Shown here one piece after another: positions 26,713-38,400 of a stretch of DNA of 64,000 bases (its first letter is position 1; each line of letters opens with the position of its first letter). The position numbers and the translations under genes are program-made. Below the pieces are notes generated by a model. That model ran no database searches and was not told the origin of the DNA. It was given only the letters and a program-made list of their open reading frames with translations. Origin of the DNA: Selaginella tamariscina (taxonomy: Eukaryota; Streptophyta; Lycopodiopsida; Selaginellales; Selaginellaceae); assembly GCA_003024785.1 (NCBI GenBank), contig PUQB01000125.1:186001-250000 (forward strand), in the 5' to 3' direction.

Positions 26713-29008
26713 ATATAGCGAACACAAACACACCCACGCACGATGCACACACATGCGTATATATACAATACCTTCCATTGAAGCACAAGTGTATCGCTTG
26801 AAGATTGACCAACAAATAACATTTCTGACTGTACAGGAGAAGATGAAGATGTGGTCACCACTGAAATCCTACTATGAGGACTTCCACCAACAGAATTAAA
26901 AGCCTGCCATCATAAATGCAACGCTCAAACCAGACACACACACATATATACACATACAAGCGTGCGTGTGTGTTCTATTTATAATATCAACTAAACTATA
27001 GACCAACCTGTAAACTGAAGGCATAAGAGGTATATGGCTGAAGGTTCTTCACTGCATACGAAGTGGTCGGACCCTCGTACACACATCGTATAATGTAAAG
27101 CTTCTCATCTTCCTCTTGATTTTCAATCTGCATACAAAAACATGACTTAGTTAGTACATAAAGTTCTTCCTAATTTAAAAATGCCTTACATAATTATTCT
27201 CTACTATATAGTGTTCGCCACCAGATAACGAAACGTGAAGCTTGTCAGTGTCTTCTCTCACACCATACCCAAGTACGGCCACTAGTAAACGGTACGATGA
27301 TACGGAGCAACCATTAGCATTTGGTGTGTTCCATCTGCATATATTTCAGACTGTCGGACCTGTCTCTCTCTCTCTCTCTCTCTCTATACACACACACACA
27401 CATGCACGCACGCATGCACACATACCGTAGTGAAATGCTCGTGGGTGACACACTCACAAATGTTGGAGCCTCAGGAGCTTCCGGTTCTGCTGCCCTTGTC
27501 CTTATTTCACTTGAATCTGAAAATAATAGATGGAATGCCACAAACTGTGTGTGCGTCTATGAATGAGAGAGAGACTTTTGATGCGTATATATAGCTCTAG
27601 TATGTAACTCATTTATTAATATATATATAGAGAGAGTTTTTATACGTATATTATTAATATCTAAATTCTTAAGACAGACACAAGAACACACACACACACA
27701 TAAATATTAAATCATTAAGAGTATATGGGTACCCACCACTCCATGCACTAGAACCGGCTTTGTTCATGGCTTGAACTCGAAACAAGTTTTTTGACCGGAA
27801 TTAAGCTCGCTAATGACGGTAAATAATTCAGCTCCTCGATATGCACAGATAAATTCCTCTCCATTCAACACCTAAACAAAACCGTCACTCCGTACCAAAC
27901 GCACAATATAAAACACAAATGAATGCGGGTGCGTTCACATCATAAACAGTAATGAGATATATACCTCTAAACGGTATCCAACGATTGTTGTACCTCCATC
28001 ATGACTTGGTTTGCTCCAAGCAACCTTGACAGAATTAGATAACACATCTGTAAACTCAGGAGCTGCTGGAGCATCAGGGGGACCAGGTGACGTTGTGAAT
28101 GAGCCTGTTAAATTATAAATGTATTAAAACTTTTAAGTAAAAACCTTAGTACCTACCTTCACGTGAATATTCTCCGAATCCCACGCTGTTTTTGGCTCTT
28201 ACACGTACTCGGTACTGAAAACCTATATATATGGACACAATAGATATATATAACATTGGGTTTAATTAAAATTAAAAAACGTAGGATTACCAGGACGAAG
28301 TCCAACTAAAGTGTGTATATTCGATTCACCGGCGTATGCATGTGTCCAATTTCTACCATCTGCTTTCATACCAATCTCCAACTCGTACCTTGATAAAAGA
28401 ATTATCATTACTACTATGTATAAACAAAATAATACTTAGTATATACTTATAATGCAACATTATTCTATATAAAGTAGTAGTATCCACAAATACCCTAAGT
28501 TTTTTGTACAAGTACCCGGTTATAAGACTTCCACCATCATGCTCAGGTATATTCCAGCTCACTACGGCACCAGTTGTAGTGCGACCATGTATATTCAGTG
28601 AATAAGGAACTGAAGGTGGTGATTTGCTCGTTGAAAGTGTTACAGGCAAACTGAAAGCACCTTTACCAATCTCGTTACGTGCAACAACTCTAAACTTGTA
28701 TGCTCGACCACTGCTTAAGTTCTTAACTTCCGCACTAACAGAAATAACCCTCATTAAACCATGAAACACACATACACATACACACAGTATATGTCTAAGT
28801 ACCATTGGCTACTGCCGGTATAGGCTGTTGAAAAAGGACCTTCAGCTCCTACAAGTTCCAGAGTTAAGTATTAGGAAACTAAGAAACGTTTTCTGCTCAC
28901 CATCATCAACTTCGACTATGTATGAGTCAATTGGTGACCCGTGATTATGAGGCTCCTGTATTATAATCGTCATATGATTTCATATACCAAACGTGTGAGC
29001 CTGACGTT

Positions 29009-29046
<38 letters not shown>

Positions 29047-29586
29047 TACCTCCCAAGAAACAGTGATTGAGCTTGGAGTTGAGCTTAACAACTTTGGACT
29101 TGGAGGTGCACCAGGAACCGAAGGAGCAGTGAAATATTTATCTCTTTACTATAGCTGCTTGATCCAAGAGAATTGGCAGTCTGATGAAAATACAAGCAGT
29201 TTTAAGTGTTTCTGTGTGTACATACACACATGATTTAAACACATGTGATTATTATGAAAAACTTTACCATAATGCGGAAGATGTAACTCACACCAGGCTC
29301 AAGGCGAGTTACTTTAGCAGTTAGGCTTGTACCCTCGTAAGCTTTATCAAAAGAATCACCACTAGGTCGTTTCATCTCCAGGCAATAATTGATCATTGGC
29401 ATTCCTCCTGTGATCATGGGTGGAAACCATTTCAACTGAAAAAAAATGTATAACGTGATGAACCAGCAAATCTCCTTGGCTATATATGAGAGAGGATACA
29501 CGCACTAATGCGTACTGAGACAATTAATGTATGAGATTAGTTGAATCTGTAACTTATGTAAAATATGATGTTTAGATTATTTATTA

Positions 29587-29665
<79 letters not shown>

Positions 29666-30139
29666 CATCATATAAAAGTGAGGGAACACGTCCGTAACAT
29701 AATATAATGATTACTACCTTAAGAGCTGTTCTTCCACGGTCTACGAGGGCTGGCGGTTCAGGAGGACCTAGAAATTTAGACATAGATTTTAAAACTGCGT
29801 ATGTTTCACCACGGAGCAACATAATTCGTATTATACCATTTATATTAGTATTAAATTTCATACACACCAGGAGGAGAGGGAACAGTGAAAAATAATACTT
29901 CTTCTGATGGACTTGGTGGTGCCACTGTCCTAACCGAATTTGGTACAATACAAACGCGGAAGGCATAACCCATGCCAGGCAATAGCGCGTCAATCTGTCC
30001 AACCAAAGAATGAGTACATAGAATATCATGTTTAACATCCGAATGGGAGACATCTAGTATATATATCAAGAAAAAACTTTCTATCCAAGTCTATTACTGT
30101 ATTATATTTGGCGTGTGAATAATCACTCTCTCTCTCTCA

Positions 30140-30201
<62 letters not shown>

Positions 30202-30620
30202 AACACACGGTATGCGTATATATATACATTTATTCTATGTTAATAAACAACAAACCTTGCCTGAATTTGTGTACCAGTGTACACTGGCTTCCAGACTAAC
30301 GACTCGGAGCTCGTCAGATTATGCCCAGCTCCTCCGATCATGGAAGGGGTGTATCCATCTGGTGAATACTCAAAGCACGAAATGCAGAACTTCCTGAGCT
30401 CCAAATTATTTCCCGATTGATTTGATTTCTTCTTGGTACCGCCCGCCTTTGAATGGATCGCACTGAGACCTACCTCAAGCCTGTACGTGAATGCATCCTC
30501 TGATTGTTCGTACCTCGGCCATTCCAGAACTAGAATGCTGTGATCCGCTGAAACGCATACAGGATTCTCCGGTGCTGGCCACTGCTGCAGCTCCAAATCG
30601 CCCTCCTCGTTAGCTTCCAT
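24644..30620 (-). CDS. FNDC3-like tail-anchored fibronectin-III repeat protein
   Basis: A 22-exon minus-strand gene. Exons are: 30620-30256, about 29997-29866, 29767-29718, 29435-29268, 29180-29050, 28955-28901, 28848-28803, 28734-28516, 28388-28291, 28222-28158, 28104-27965, 27871-27737, 27516-27426, 27334-27190, 27127-27008, 26903-26772, 26597-26443, 26349-26134, 26034-25989, 25783-25709, 25523-25297 and 24956-24644. The product is a chain of FN3 domains: repeated W near strand B, YxLEM-type strands, YEG, LxPGxxYxFRVxAxNxxG and PxxPxxP linkers. It ends with a hydrophobic helix (IMVISGVIITLMWAYL) and a short tail. The start at 30620 is the first ATG, followed by an acidic N-terminus. Domain chain plus tail anchor resemble animal FNDC3 proteins; the role in plants is unknown. 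Single-base deletions appear in exons 1, 5 and 12, two of them in A-runs, and paralogous copies of exon 1 have the extra A. The deletions are probably assembly errors. Confidence 0.8.
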
Positions 30621-30801
30621 TCCCCTGTTTCCAGAACCCTAAATCCATAACACTAAACCACCCTATTTATGGTTACTCTGTTTAGGGTTGAGGGACTTAA
30701 TTATGGTAAATACTTCAAAATAAGGTGGGTTTTTAATTTGAATCCCTGTGAATGCGGCAAATAGTGTGGTTTCTTGTCAGTACCAGCAAGGTTACATAAA
30801 A
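30621..30801. promoter_or_regulatory. Divergent promoter between FN3 gene and expansin
   Basis: This 180-bp gap lies between two divergent ATGs (30620 minus, 30802 plus). It contains plant telo-box-like AACCCTAAA and TTTAGGGTT motifs near 30645-30690. The same block, with the telo-box motifs, is repeated in the downstream tandem copies near 42175-42235, 46630-46670 and 51760-51795, so the promoter was duplicated with the genes. Confidence 0.5.
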
Positions 30802-31838
30802 ATGGGAGATTTTGAAGGTAAAGCATATATCTCATTCATAGTTCTTGTATTTCTTGTGTTTTGGTGCATTTGCTGATTCATGGCATCACAACAAAGTATT
30901 TCTTTTATTCATTGTTATATTAGCTACCATCTGTAGGTGTCAAAGTAGGAACACTGTATCAAGCAGCTAACGAGACTAGTACTGAGTGGAAACTGGGGAG
31001 AGGTACTTGGTATGGCACTCCTAATGGAGCAGGAACAGACCGTAAGTGCGTGCGTGTGAGTGTGTGATAGACTTAACTGTGTGCTACAGAAGGTGCATGT
31101 GGTTATGGAGGACTTCCTAACACAGCTATGATTCAAACATTATAGCTGCAAACTCAGGTTTTTTCAGCAATGGTGTTGGCTGTGGAGCTTGTTTTGAGGT
31201 GACAACATCTGCATGATTATACACACACACACAATGTTGCATTTGCAGGTTAAGTGCGTGAATAGCAGTCTGTGCATGAATATTCAACAACAGTGATTGT
31301 AACCGATGAGTGTCCAGAATGTGAAACAAACCATCTGGATTTCAGTGGGGCAGCTTTCAGTAGCTTGGCAAGACATGGAGAAGATCAAGCCCTTGAGTCA
31401 GTGGGGATTATCCAGATAGAATACAGAAGGTCATCATTAACACACGCACCACACATTACTTATATTGTTATTACAGGGTGAACTGCTCATATCCAGGATT
31501 CCCAATCACATTCAAGTTGCAGATGGAACAAATGAGTATTGGTTGGTTTTTATTATCAGATTTGTTCCAAATGCGGGTATTCTAAGCAGGGTGGAAGTTA
31601 GCAGCCGGTATGTAACTAGTTAAAGCATATTAATGATGTGCTAATCATGTTTATGCAGACAGGAGACTGGGTTGAAGCAGCACACACATGGGGAGCAGTA
31701 TACCATGTGGCAGCTCAAGCACCTCCAGACGGTGCACCAGCCTCTGTCAGATTAACTACCAGTAACGGGGAGGTTATCACTTGCTTAAACAGTATCAAAA
31801 GCTGGACAATGGTAGAATATATCTTTGCTAAATATTAG
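30802..31838 (+). CDS. Expansin-family protein (copy A)
   Basis: Expansins are secreted proteins that loosen plant cell walls without hydrolysing them. Six exons are visible: 30802-30895 (hydrophobic signal segment YISFIVLVFLVF), 30937-31041, 31090-31198, 31249-31429, 31477-31607 and 31659-31838. The double-psi beta-barrel domain shows GTWYGTPNGAGTD, GACGYGG, GVGCGACFE, VKCVNSSLC and the acidic centre TDECPECETNHLDFSG, close to the HFD motif of beta-type expansins. The C-terminal domain shows WGAVYHVAAQAPPDGAPASVRLTTS. It faces the basic-protein gene and is divergent from the FN3 gene. Compared with copies B-D, copy A lacks single bases in several runs (T4 versus T5 in exon 1, TTT to T in exon 2, GG to G in exon 3, AA to A in exon 4, CC to C and AA to A in exon 5). 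It may therefore be intact in reality. Subfamily (EXPB versus EXLB) is unresolved. Confidence 0.8.
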
Positions 31839-31944
31839 TAAATGTACCACATTTATTATAATATAACAATTTTAAAATAGTAGAATGCATCACTAAGTAT
31901 TCTATCACTTATATTGTTGGGGAAAAGAGAGAGAGATATAACAA

Positions 31945-33100
31945 CTACACTACTTCCTCCATTTTCCTATAACTGAGCCTTGAAACTTTGGCAATTTTAT
32001 GATTTCTCCCTCGTTTACTTCTGATAAGAGCCCCATTAACGTCCCCCTCGGCAGGATAATCCTGTCTAGTCTTGGTGATGTGCTGTTGATCTGTCTGTTC
32101 AACCTGTTCACCGTGTACTTCCTTGCTCAAGTCCTTTACCTTATTCCTGTCCTTAGTTTCTGTCAGTTTTCTTTCTGGATACCACCTTTGGTTTCTTCAC
32201 AGAATCTGGTGCCTGTTGATCATATTTGGAACGCCTCTTCCGGACCTTCTGTGATGCCCGTGGAGGTAAACCCTCTTTCCAGTCGTCTGACTTCTTTTTT
32301 TCCAATTCAGATATCAACATGGCTGCCTGTGCTAGAACATCCAAGCTACTCATTGAACAGTATTCATCGTCATCTTGTTCCTTTTGATCTTGGTCCAGAC
32401 ATACCATCTTATGCTCATCTACATTGGGAGGAGGCTCAGATTCCACAGTATCATTCACATCCCGGTTCTTAATGATCACCCGCTTATAATGGCCAGCAAT
32501 TGAATTCCCAAGCCCTGGCAGATTTTGTGGTGTATTGTTGTAAGCTGCAGCGGTCGCCGTGGTCATCCCCGGATCCATACACGGGACCAAATGCCTACAG
32601 CCCAGATGAGCGTAGTCCATGCATTCACGCTGTGACGCTGCAGGGTCTACCGTGGGATTATCTTGATCCATCGTGTTACAGTATGTCTGAGTAGACGAAT
32701 TGATCAAGATGGTGGAGCTGAATTCTTCAAGTAACCCGGGTTCATCACAAGATGAACTCGATCCTGGTGAACTGTGCCTGAGATAGTAGCAGGTGCCATA
32801 CTGTTGTTCTTCCACATGTTGTCGAAAGGATGTTGATAACGCAGCTGTTTGGGCGTCCCTGCACTCCACCACCTTGAATTCCGTATTTAGTGCAAGAGTG
32901 TCCACAAAATACTAGTTGCTTCTTCAAAAACAAAATTTAAACTAACCTTAATTTCCTTTTCTACTTTGTTGCAGGCTGCACTTTCGTAATTGATCCGCAT
33001 TTAAAACACAGAAGAACGGAGTCTGACCTACTTCAAGTAGGCCTACTTTGTTCTCTTTATACTCGCTGCAGATCCGACGGACACGATTATTCCCATACAT
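31945..33100 (-). CDS. Unknown basic, probably nuclear protein (copy A)
   Basis: I do not recognise the family. The minus-strand product begins MYGNNRVRRICSEYKENK (ATG at 33100). A second exon, from about 32880, carries a long frame of about 250 codons. Visible features are a Q/S/T-rich first half, an acidic DDDEYCSMSSLDVLAQAAMLI helix, basic clusters (KVRKRRSKY, KKPKVVSRKK) that could act as nuclear localisation signals, and a C-terminal SKRGRN...K tail ending at 31945. One or two indels near 32130-32150 break the frame relative to copies B and C. It faces the expansin gene. Three further copies exist at 43.5, 47.8 and 61.3 kb. Only this copy has ATG at the first codon; the others read GTG there. 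Confidence 0.5.
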
Positions 33101-34306
33101 GTACCCTAAATTTTAAATATTAACATATCTTTTAAATCACTACAATTTCAAACTTTACGCAGTTTAATATTAAAAACTAGAAAAATAAATTTACATCTTA
33201 ATAATATGGTATGTTTTATTACACAGCTTGAGACTAGAATAATGTACATATTATAAATATATAAATATATATTTTTATGTATACAGTTCAATTTAAGTGC
33301 AAAAAATAAAGCTTAAAAACTTAAATTTTAGAGGGAACGAATGTGGTATTGAGGATTGTTTAGAGTTTTCTAAACATTATAATATCTTAAAAATATCCTA
33401 CATCTATGTTAAGGATATACTCTATTGAATAATTTAGATTTTTTAATTATAAACTCATTTAATATATTTTATTTCAATAAAAACTTATACTATTTTAATA
33501 ATATCTTGGACATAAATCATATAATTAAATGGTTTGAAATTTATCTAATACTAAACATAATTTTTTTTTTTAAATATCTTACTAAAATCTTATGTTTAAG
33601 GTTGTAAGGTTCCATGATATATAAGTCACATAGACTCCTAGGTATCTACGCCATGTAAGTGTCATGTGGTGCTAGGATTACACACACTTGGCACGAACAC
33701 TTAGGTCCACTTTTCATTAGTGTGTGGTTATTTGACCCTGATAAATTAAAATAATGCTATATAATTAATTATTATTACCATTGTGCTTTTCTACTATAAT
33801 GGTTAATTGAATTAAAAAAGAAATTACTAATGCACAATTTTTTTTACTACTACGGGAGTTGAACACGTTGCACAACCCGAAAAGCAAGGACAAGGAACAA
33901 TGATATTTCCAGTGCTACATCATATTCTCACAAGTCTTAACATTACGTATGTGGATTTAGCACCTACCCGGTACTGGTAGGTTTTTGGTTAGGTCTAACG
34001 AATCAGTACCCGAATAATGTGTTCGACGTTCGTAATTTGGATGCGCCACTACCAACTAAAACAAAGAAACGACAATGGATGCAATCGAAGAAGCTAGAGG
34101 AGCAGCAGACAAAGGAGCCCGAAATCGTAATCCAGTTTCTAGACGAGTAATAAGGTTTTTACGAATGTATGTTATACATAATGTATATAATAAAGGTGCA
34201 CTACTCAATATGTTTAATTCAAAAGATATATTAAATCCTTAATTCTTTAGTGACTCCATTATTATTTTCTTATATAAATCATTGGCTATAATTTACTAGT
34301 GTTTTT

Positions 34307-34367
<61 letters not shown>

Positions 34368-37300
34368 GACAATGTATACACATACATATGTATTATTGTG
34401 AATGTGTAGAGAAAGAAAGATCTTTTAGTTATTACATACTCTACATGTGATATTATATATATATGTGTGTGTATGTTTGTGTCTATTTATACATAAGAAT
34501 TATTTATTTTAATTGTTTATTAATTATACTTATAAGGAGATCTTTTCTCTTATAACTCTTTCTTTCTCTCTCTTTATATATATGAATATATAGATTTCTA
34601 TACACATATATATGTAAAGTAATGTTATATATGTATATGTATATAAATATAACATTGTGCATATTTTTATTAATCCCTTATAAAACTCATGTCATTTTTA
34701 ATAGTACATGGTAAGTCTGAATAAAACAATATTAATTATACATAAAGAGAGACACACGTGTTTATATGTCTGTGTTATATATGATAAACTCTCAAGACTA
34801 TGCATATTCTCCACATTAATGCATTTGCTAATGTTCTTTTATAAACTAAGACAACCTTGTTCATTTCTTCGTCGCCTCACTTGCGGGAATGGACGTTGAC
34901 ATATAAGGTGAAAATGTCAACGTCCTCGTTGACGTCCAATTCCAAGACTAGATAATGTTAGAAAAAATTAACCAAAACTAATACATCACTTTATGCAGAG
35001 TTAGTTGAAAGTTCACATAATTTTCATTATCCCTTTTGCATTAAGCGAAGCCAAGTATTTCAAAACCGTCGTTCATTGAATCGTAAACCCAATTATCGAA
35101 GGCACCACCTACGACATAAAGTCACTTGAAGACCTTTTGCACGTTTGCAAAGTCTGTCATCCAACGCACACAACATAATGGTTAATTTCTTTACTTAACT
35201 AGAATTTATATTGGAGGCCTCTAATTAGTGTTGTTGCCAACCCCTTGATTAACAAGAAATAAAGCGAACTTTATTTTTGAATAATAAATGTTGTTGACGA
35301 CCATGTCATCTTAGCACACAACAAGCACTTTGAGTTAATCTCAAATGCTTAACCAAATGCCTTCACGTTTCTTTTATTTTCTAATTGTTCCACATTTCCA
35401 CATGTTATGGTATTATAGCTTCACATTTCTGCCTCTTCTCATTACCCTTTACATAAGGGTTTGCCACTATACCTATCTGTTAGTGTATAACTATGCCAGA
35501 CTAGGTATGAGACATTTATTAGAATCAAGCTCTTCTCCGATATAAGAGTGCTATTTTCAAAACCTTGTTTTTTGTAAACATGTCAATCTGGTTAAAGGCG
35601 ATCACAGAGGCGCATGGCTATACACATGTATACAACAAGGTCATGCCAACTTACTAACTACCATCCACTTGGTGTGTTATTAACATAAATTTATTCTTCA
35701 TAGGAATCAAATTTAGTCAAATCCACGACCAAGTGTAATAACACTACCATTCGTCTTTCGCAACCTAGCTTGTACTCTTTCATAACATCGACAAGTTCAA
35801 GAATTAGATAAACTAACATACCTTCTTTAAAACCAATGTGAAAACCAAGAAATTCAACCCATCTCTAAGATAGTACGTGTCTTAGTTAACACATTTATTG
35901 TACTCATTTTCCAAAGAGCACAACATATTAGATGCCATTCAATAATTCCTAACTCTCATTTTGCTAAGTTTAAAATATCAAATTTTAAAACTTAGTTTTC
36001 ATGATAAGAGTCTCCCTGAACTCGTAATATTGCACGCCTTCATAACATCATATTTATTTTTAACTCTCAAACTAATTACCTAAATGTTTTTCAATACTAT
36101 ACAGCCTTTCTAGTAATTGGAGCAATTAGTGTTTTAATAAGCATTTTTTAAACTAATCCTTATTCCATAAACAATTACAATTTTGATATTGATACCTTTG
36201 AATTGATAACGATCACTTTAACATTCAAATCCCGAGTTTTCCTACTAGTTGTTACATTAACGGATATGGACTTTCGACTTAGTTGATATGAATTAAACAT
36301 TAACTTTTGAGATGGAAATGATATTGTTACGATAGTATTCCAAGGAACTATTTAGAGGCTAAGAGAATTATGAACTAGTGTTTGGTTCATCTAACTGATT
36401 TAGTAAGATATTATCTTCCACACTCATGTTATCATAACACTGAAGCACCACACTAACTCCATGTTTCAGTTATATCTCATAATTTAGTAGATCCCTTTCA
36501 AATATGAATAAGATATCTAATTCAGTATGTCGAACTAAGATACACTATTTATTATAGGCACCTAGTAATCCAGAAAGTACCACATTGCCCCTCAAGCAAT
36601 GTATTGAGAAATGCCTCATTTTTTAACTAACTTGAAAACATGTTTCAAGTTATAACACTAAGGTAGTGCCTTACCAAAGTGTTGAACTCAAGTTTGCTTG
36701 AGTCTTTCTATTATATGATTATAGCCACCTTATGTGATCATAACCAAGTTTCAATATTGAGCACTCCAAACTCAATATTGAAGAGATATCGTATCATACT
36801 TTGACAAGTCATTTATAATCAATCTTGAAAAGATTATTACAAATTCTGCCAAAGTCTAGAATATAAATATCTCAACAGATGAGGTGATAGAAAATCTCAT
36901 ATTCTCGAACCAGATATTGAACCATACGTTAAGAACCTTGAACTACAATCATCAAGAAAGGAAACCATCTTCTTGAGTTAATTCCTTTACTCTTACAAGA
37001 ATATTGAACCAGCTCAAGGAACACCACCAAACCTTGAGATAAAACTAACAACTAACCTAATTAATACAATCAAACCTTGAGTCAAGAATATTTTAAAGAA
37101 CTGAAGATACCTACTTAATAAGTTCTCTCAGTGCCCACATTTTTTATCATGATGCAAAGTCAAGAAACCATCTTTTGAATAATCGTATTTGACTCTAAAA
37201 TGAAATTAATATTGAAAATCAATATCAACTTTTAATTCTCATCAAATACCGACTCTCTAAGGAGGTACATGCACTTAAACTTCCAAATGTATATCCAACT

Positions 37301-38400
37301 AACTTTCAACTCATTTGACATCCCCAAATATAACTTATTAAATTTAGCAAGTTTCTTTACTTAGTTGATAAGCTGAGTGAAGAACCTTAAAATAATGCTC
37401 TTCTTAAGCAAGGAATCACCCTTGTTCAAGAGCTTATCCCCACGTTGTAAATAACGTTGCAAATTTTAAGCTTAAAGACTTAATAATGAAAATGCACAAG
37501 TTTGCATCGCACGCTTTCACTATGCAAGTCCTTCATTACTCATTAAATTAAAAATGTAAACGTATGTTTCCAATATTTTCATTTCTGGTAGATCATGCCA
37601 TCTACCTTAAAACTACATTGATAAGAAAACGAAATCCTCAAGCTATTATCCCAAGTCTCTCTCATAATCTCATATGAGACAATTTCATAATCAAGTTAGC
37701 CTAGCTAGCTAACTTGAATACAAAGTGCGCGCTTATAACTAACTAAAGTTTCAAGTTTACTTTGTTCAAATTAGGTAACTTGAACTTAGTAAACTATTTT
37801 ACCTAATGTTACTTGTAGCTAGCGTCATTAAAATATTGTGAACATCCAACAATACTTTGATTACATTGGATATAAAAATCAACTACTTAACATATTCATT
37901 ATATGTTAATATTTGACATTTCGTTGTATTATAAGTTCATCATCATAGTCTGCTTCTGGAGGAAACACACATTATAATGAGAGCTTATTTTACAACTTCT
38001 GTCAAAATGTAGTGTTCACTCTTATATTTGAATATGCCCTTCTTTTAAAGTTAAAGACACACATTTGAACATTAGTCTTTCCCCGTTTGAACACTATTGC
38101 CGAAACCGATATTGAATCTTGACATAAGTCAAAACTCAAAGGACGTTGTCACATTCTCAATCATGTGTTATCCCAATTTCATACACCTTAAAGAAAAAAA
38201 GAAAAAATTTCAATAATGTGTAAACTTAGCATATCACATGACCATTTACAAGACTTAGTTTGTAAGCCAAAACAAACTAACACGCCACGTCTTGTGGAAG
38301 TATATAGTAAAGTAACTTGAACATCCATAAGGTAAAGTAACATGGCTTACAACTTAGAAGTTACCTTCCAAGTGCTACCTTCAACATTGAAGTCCATAAC
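33101..38400. other. AT-rich spacer, mostly featureless
   Basis: The first 0.5 kb (33110-33600) is homologous to the AT-rich spacers at about 45.0-45.5, 49.2-49.7 and 63.0-63.4 kb and so belongs to the duplicated unit. From 33600 onward the sequence differs. A short open frame at about 33990-34150 (FDVRNLDAPLPTKTKKRQW...) is unrecognised. A long (TA)n tract lies at about 34312-34368. I see no gene from 34.4 to 38.4 kb. Confidence 0.5.

Noticed and set aside
26515-26899. Open frames rich in Ser-Leu and Ile-Tyr repeats
   Set aside because: They translate (CT)n and (CTAT)n microsatellites within an intron of the FN3 gene and end in unrelated exon antisense.
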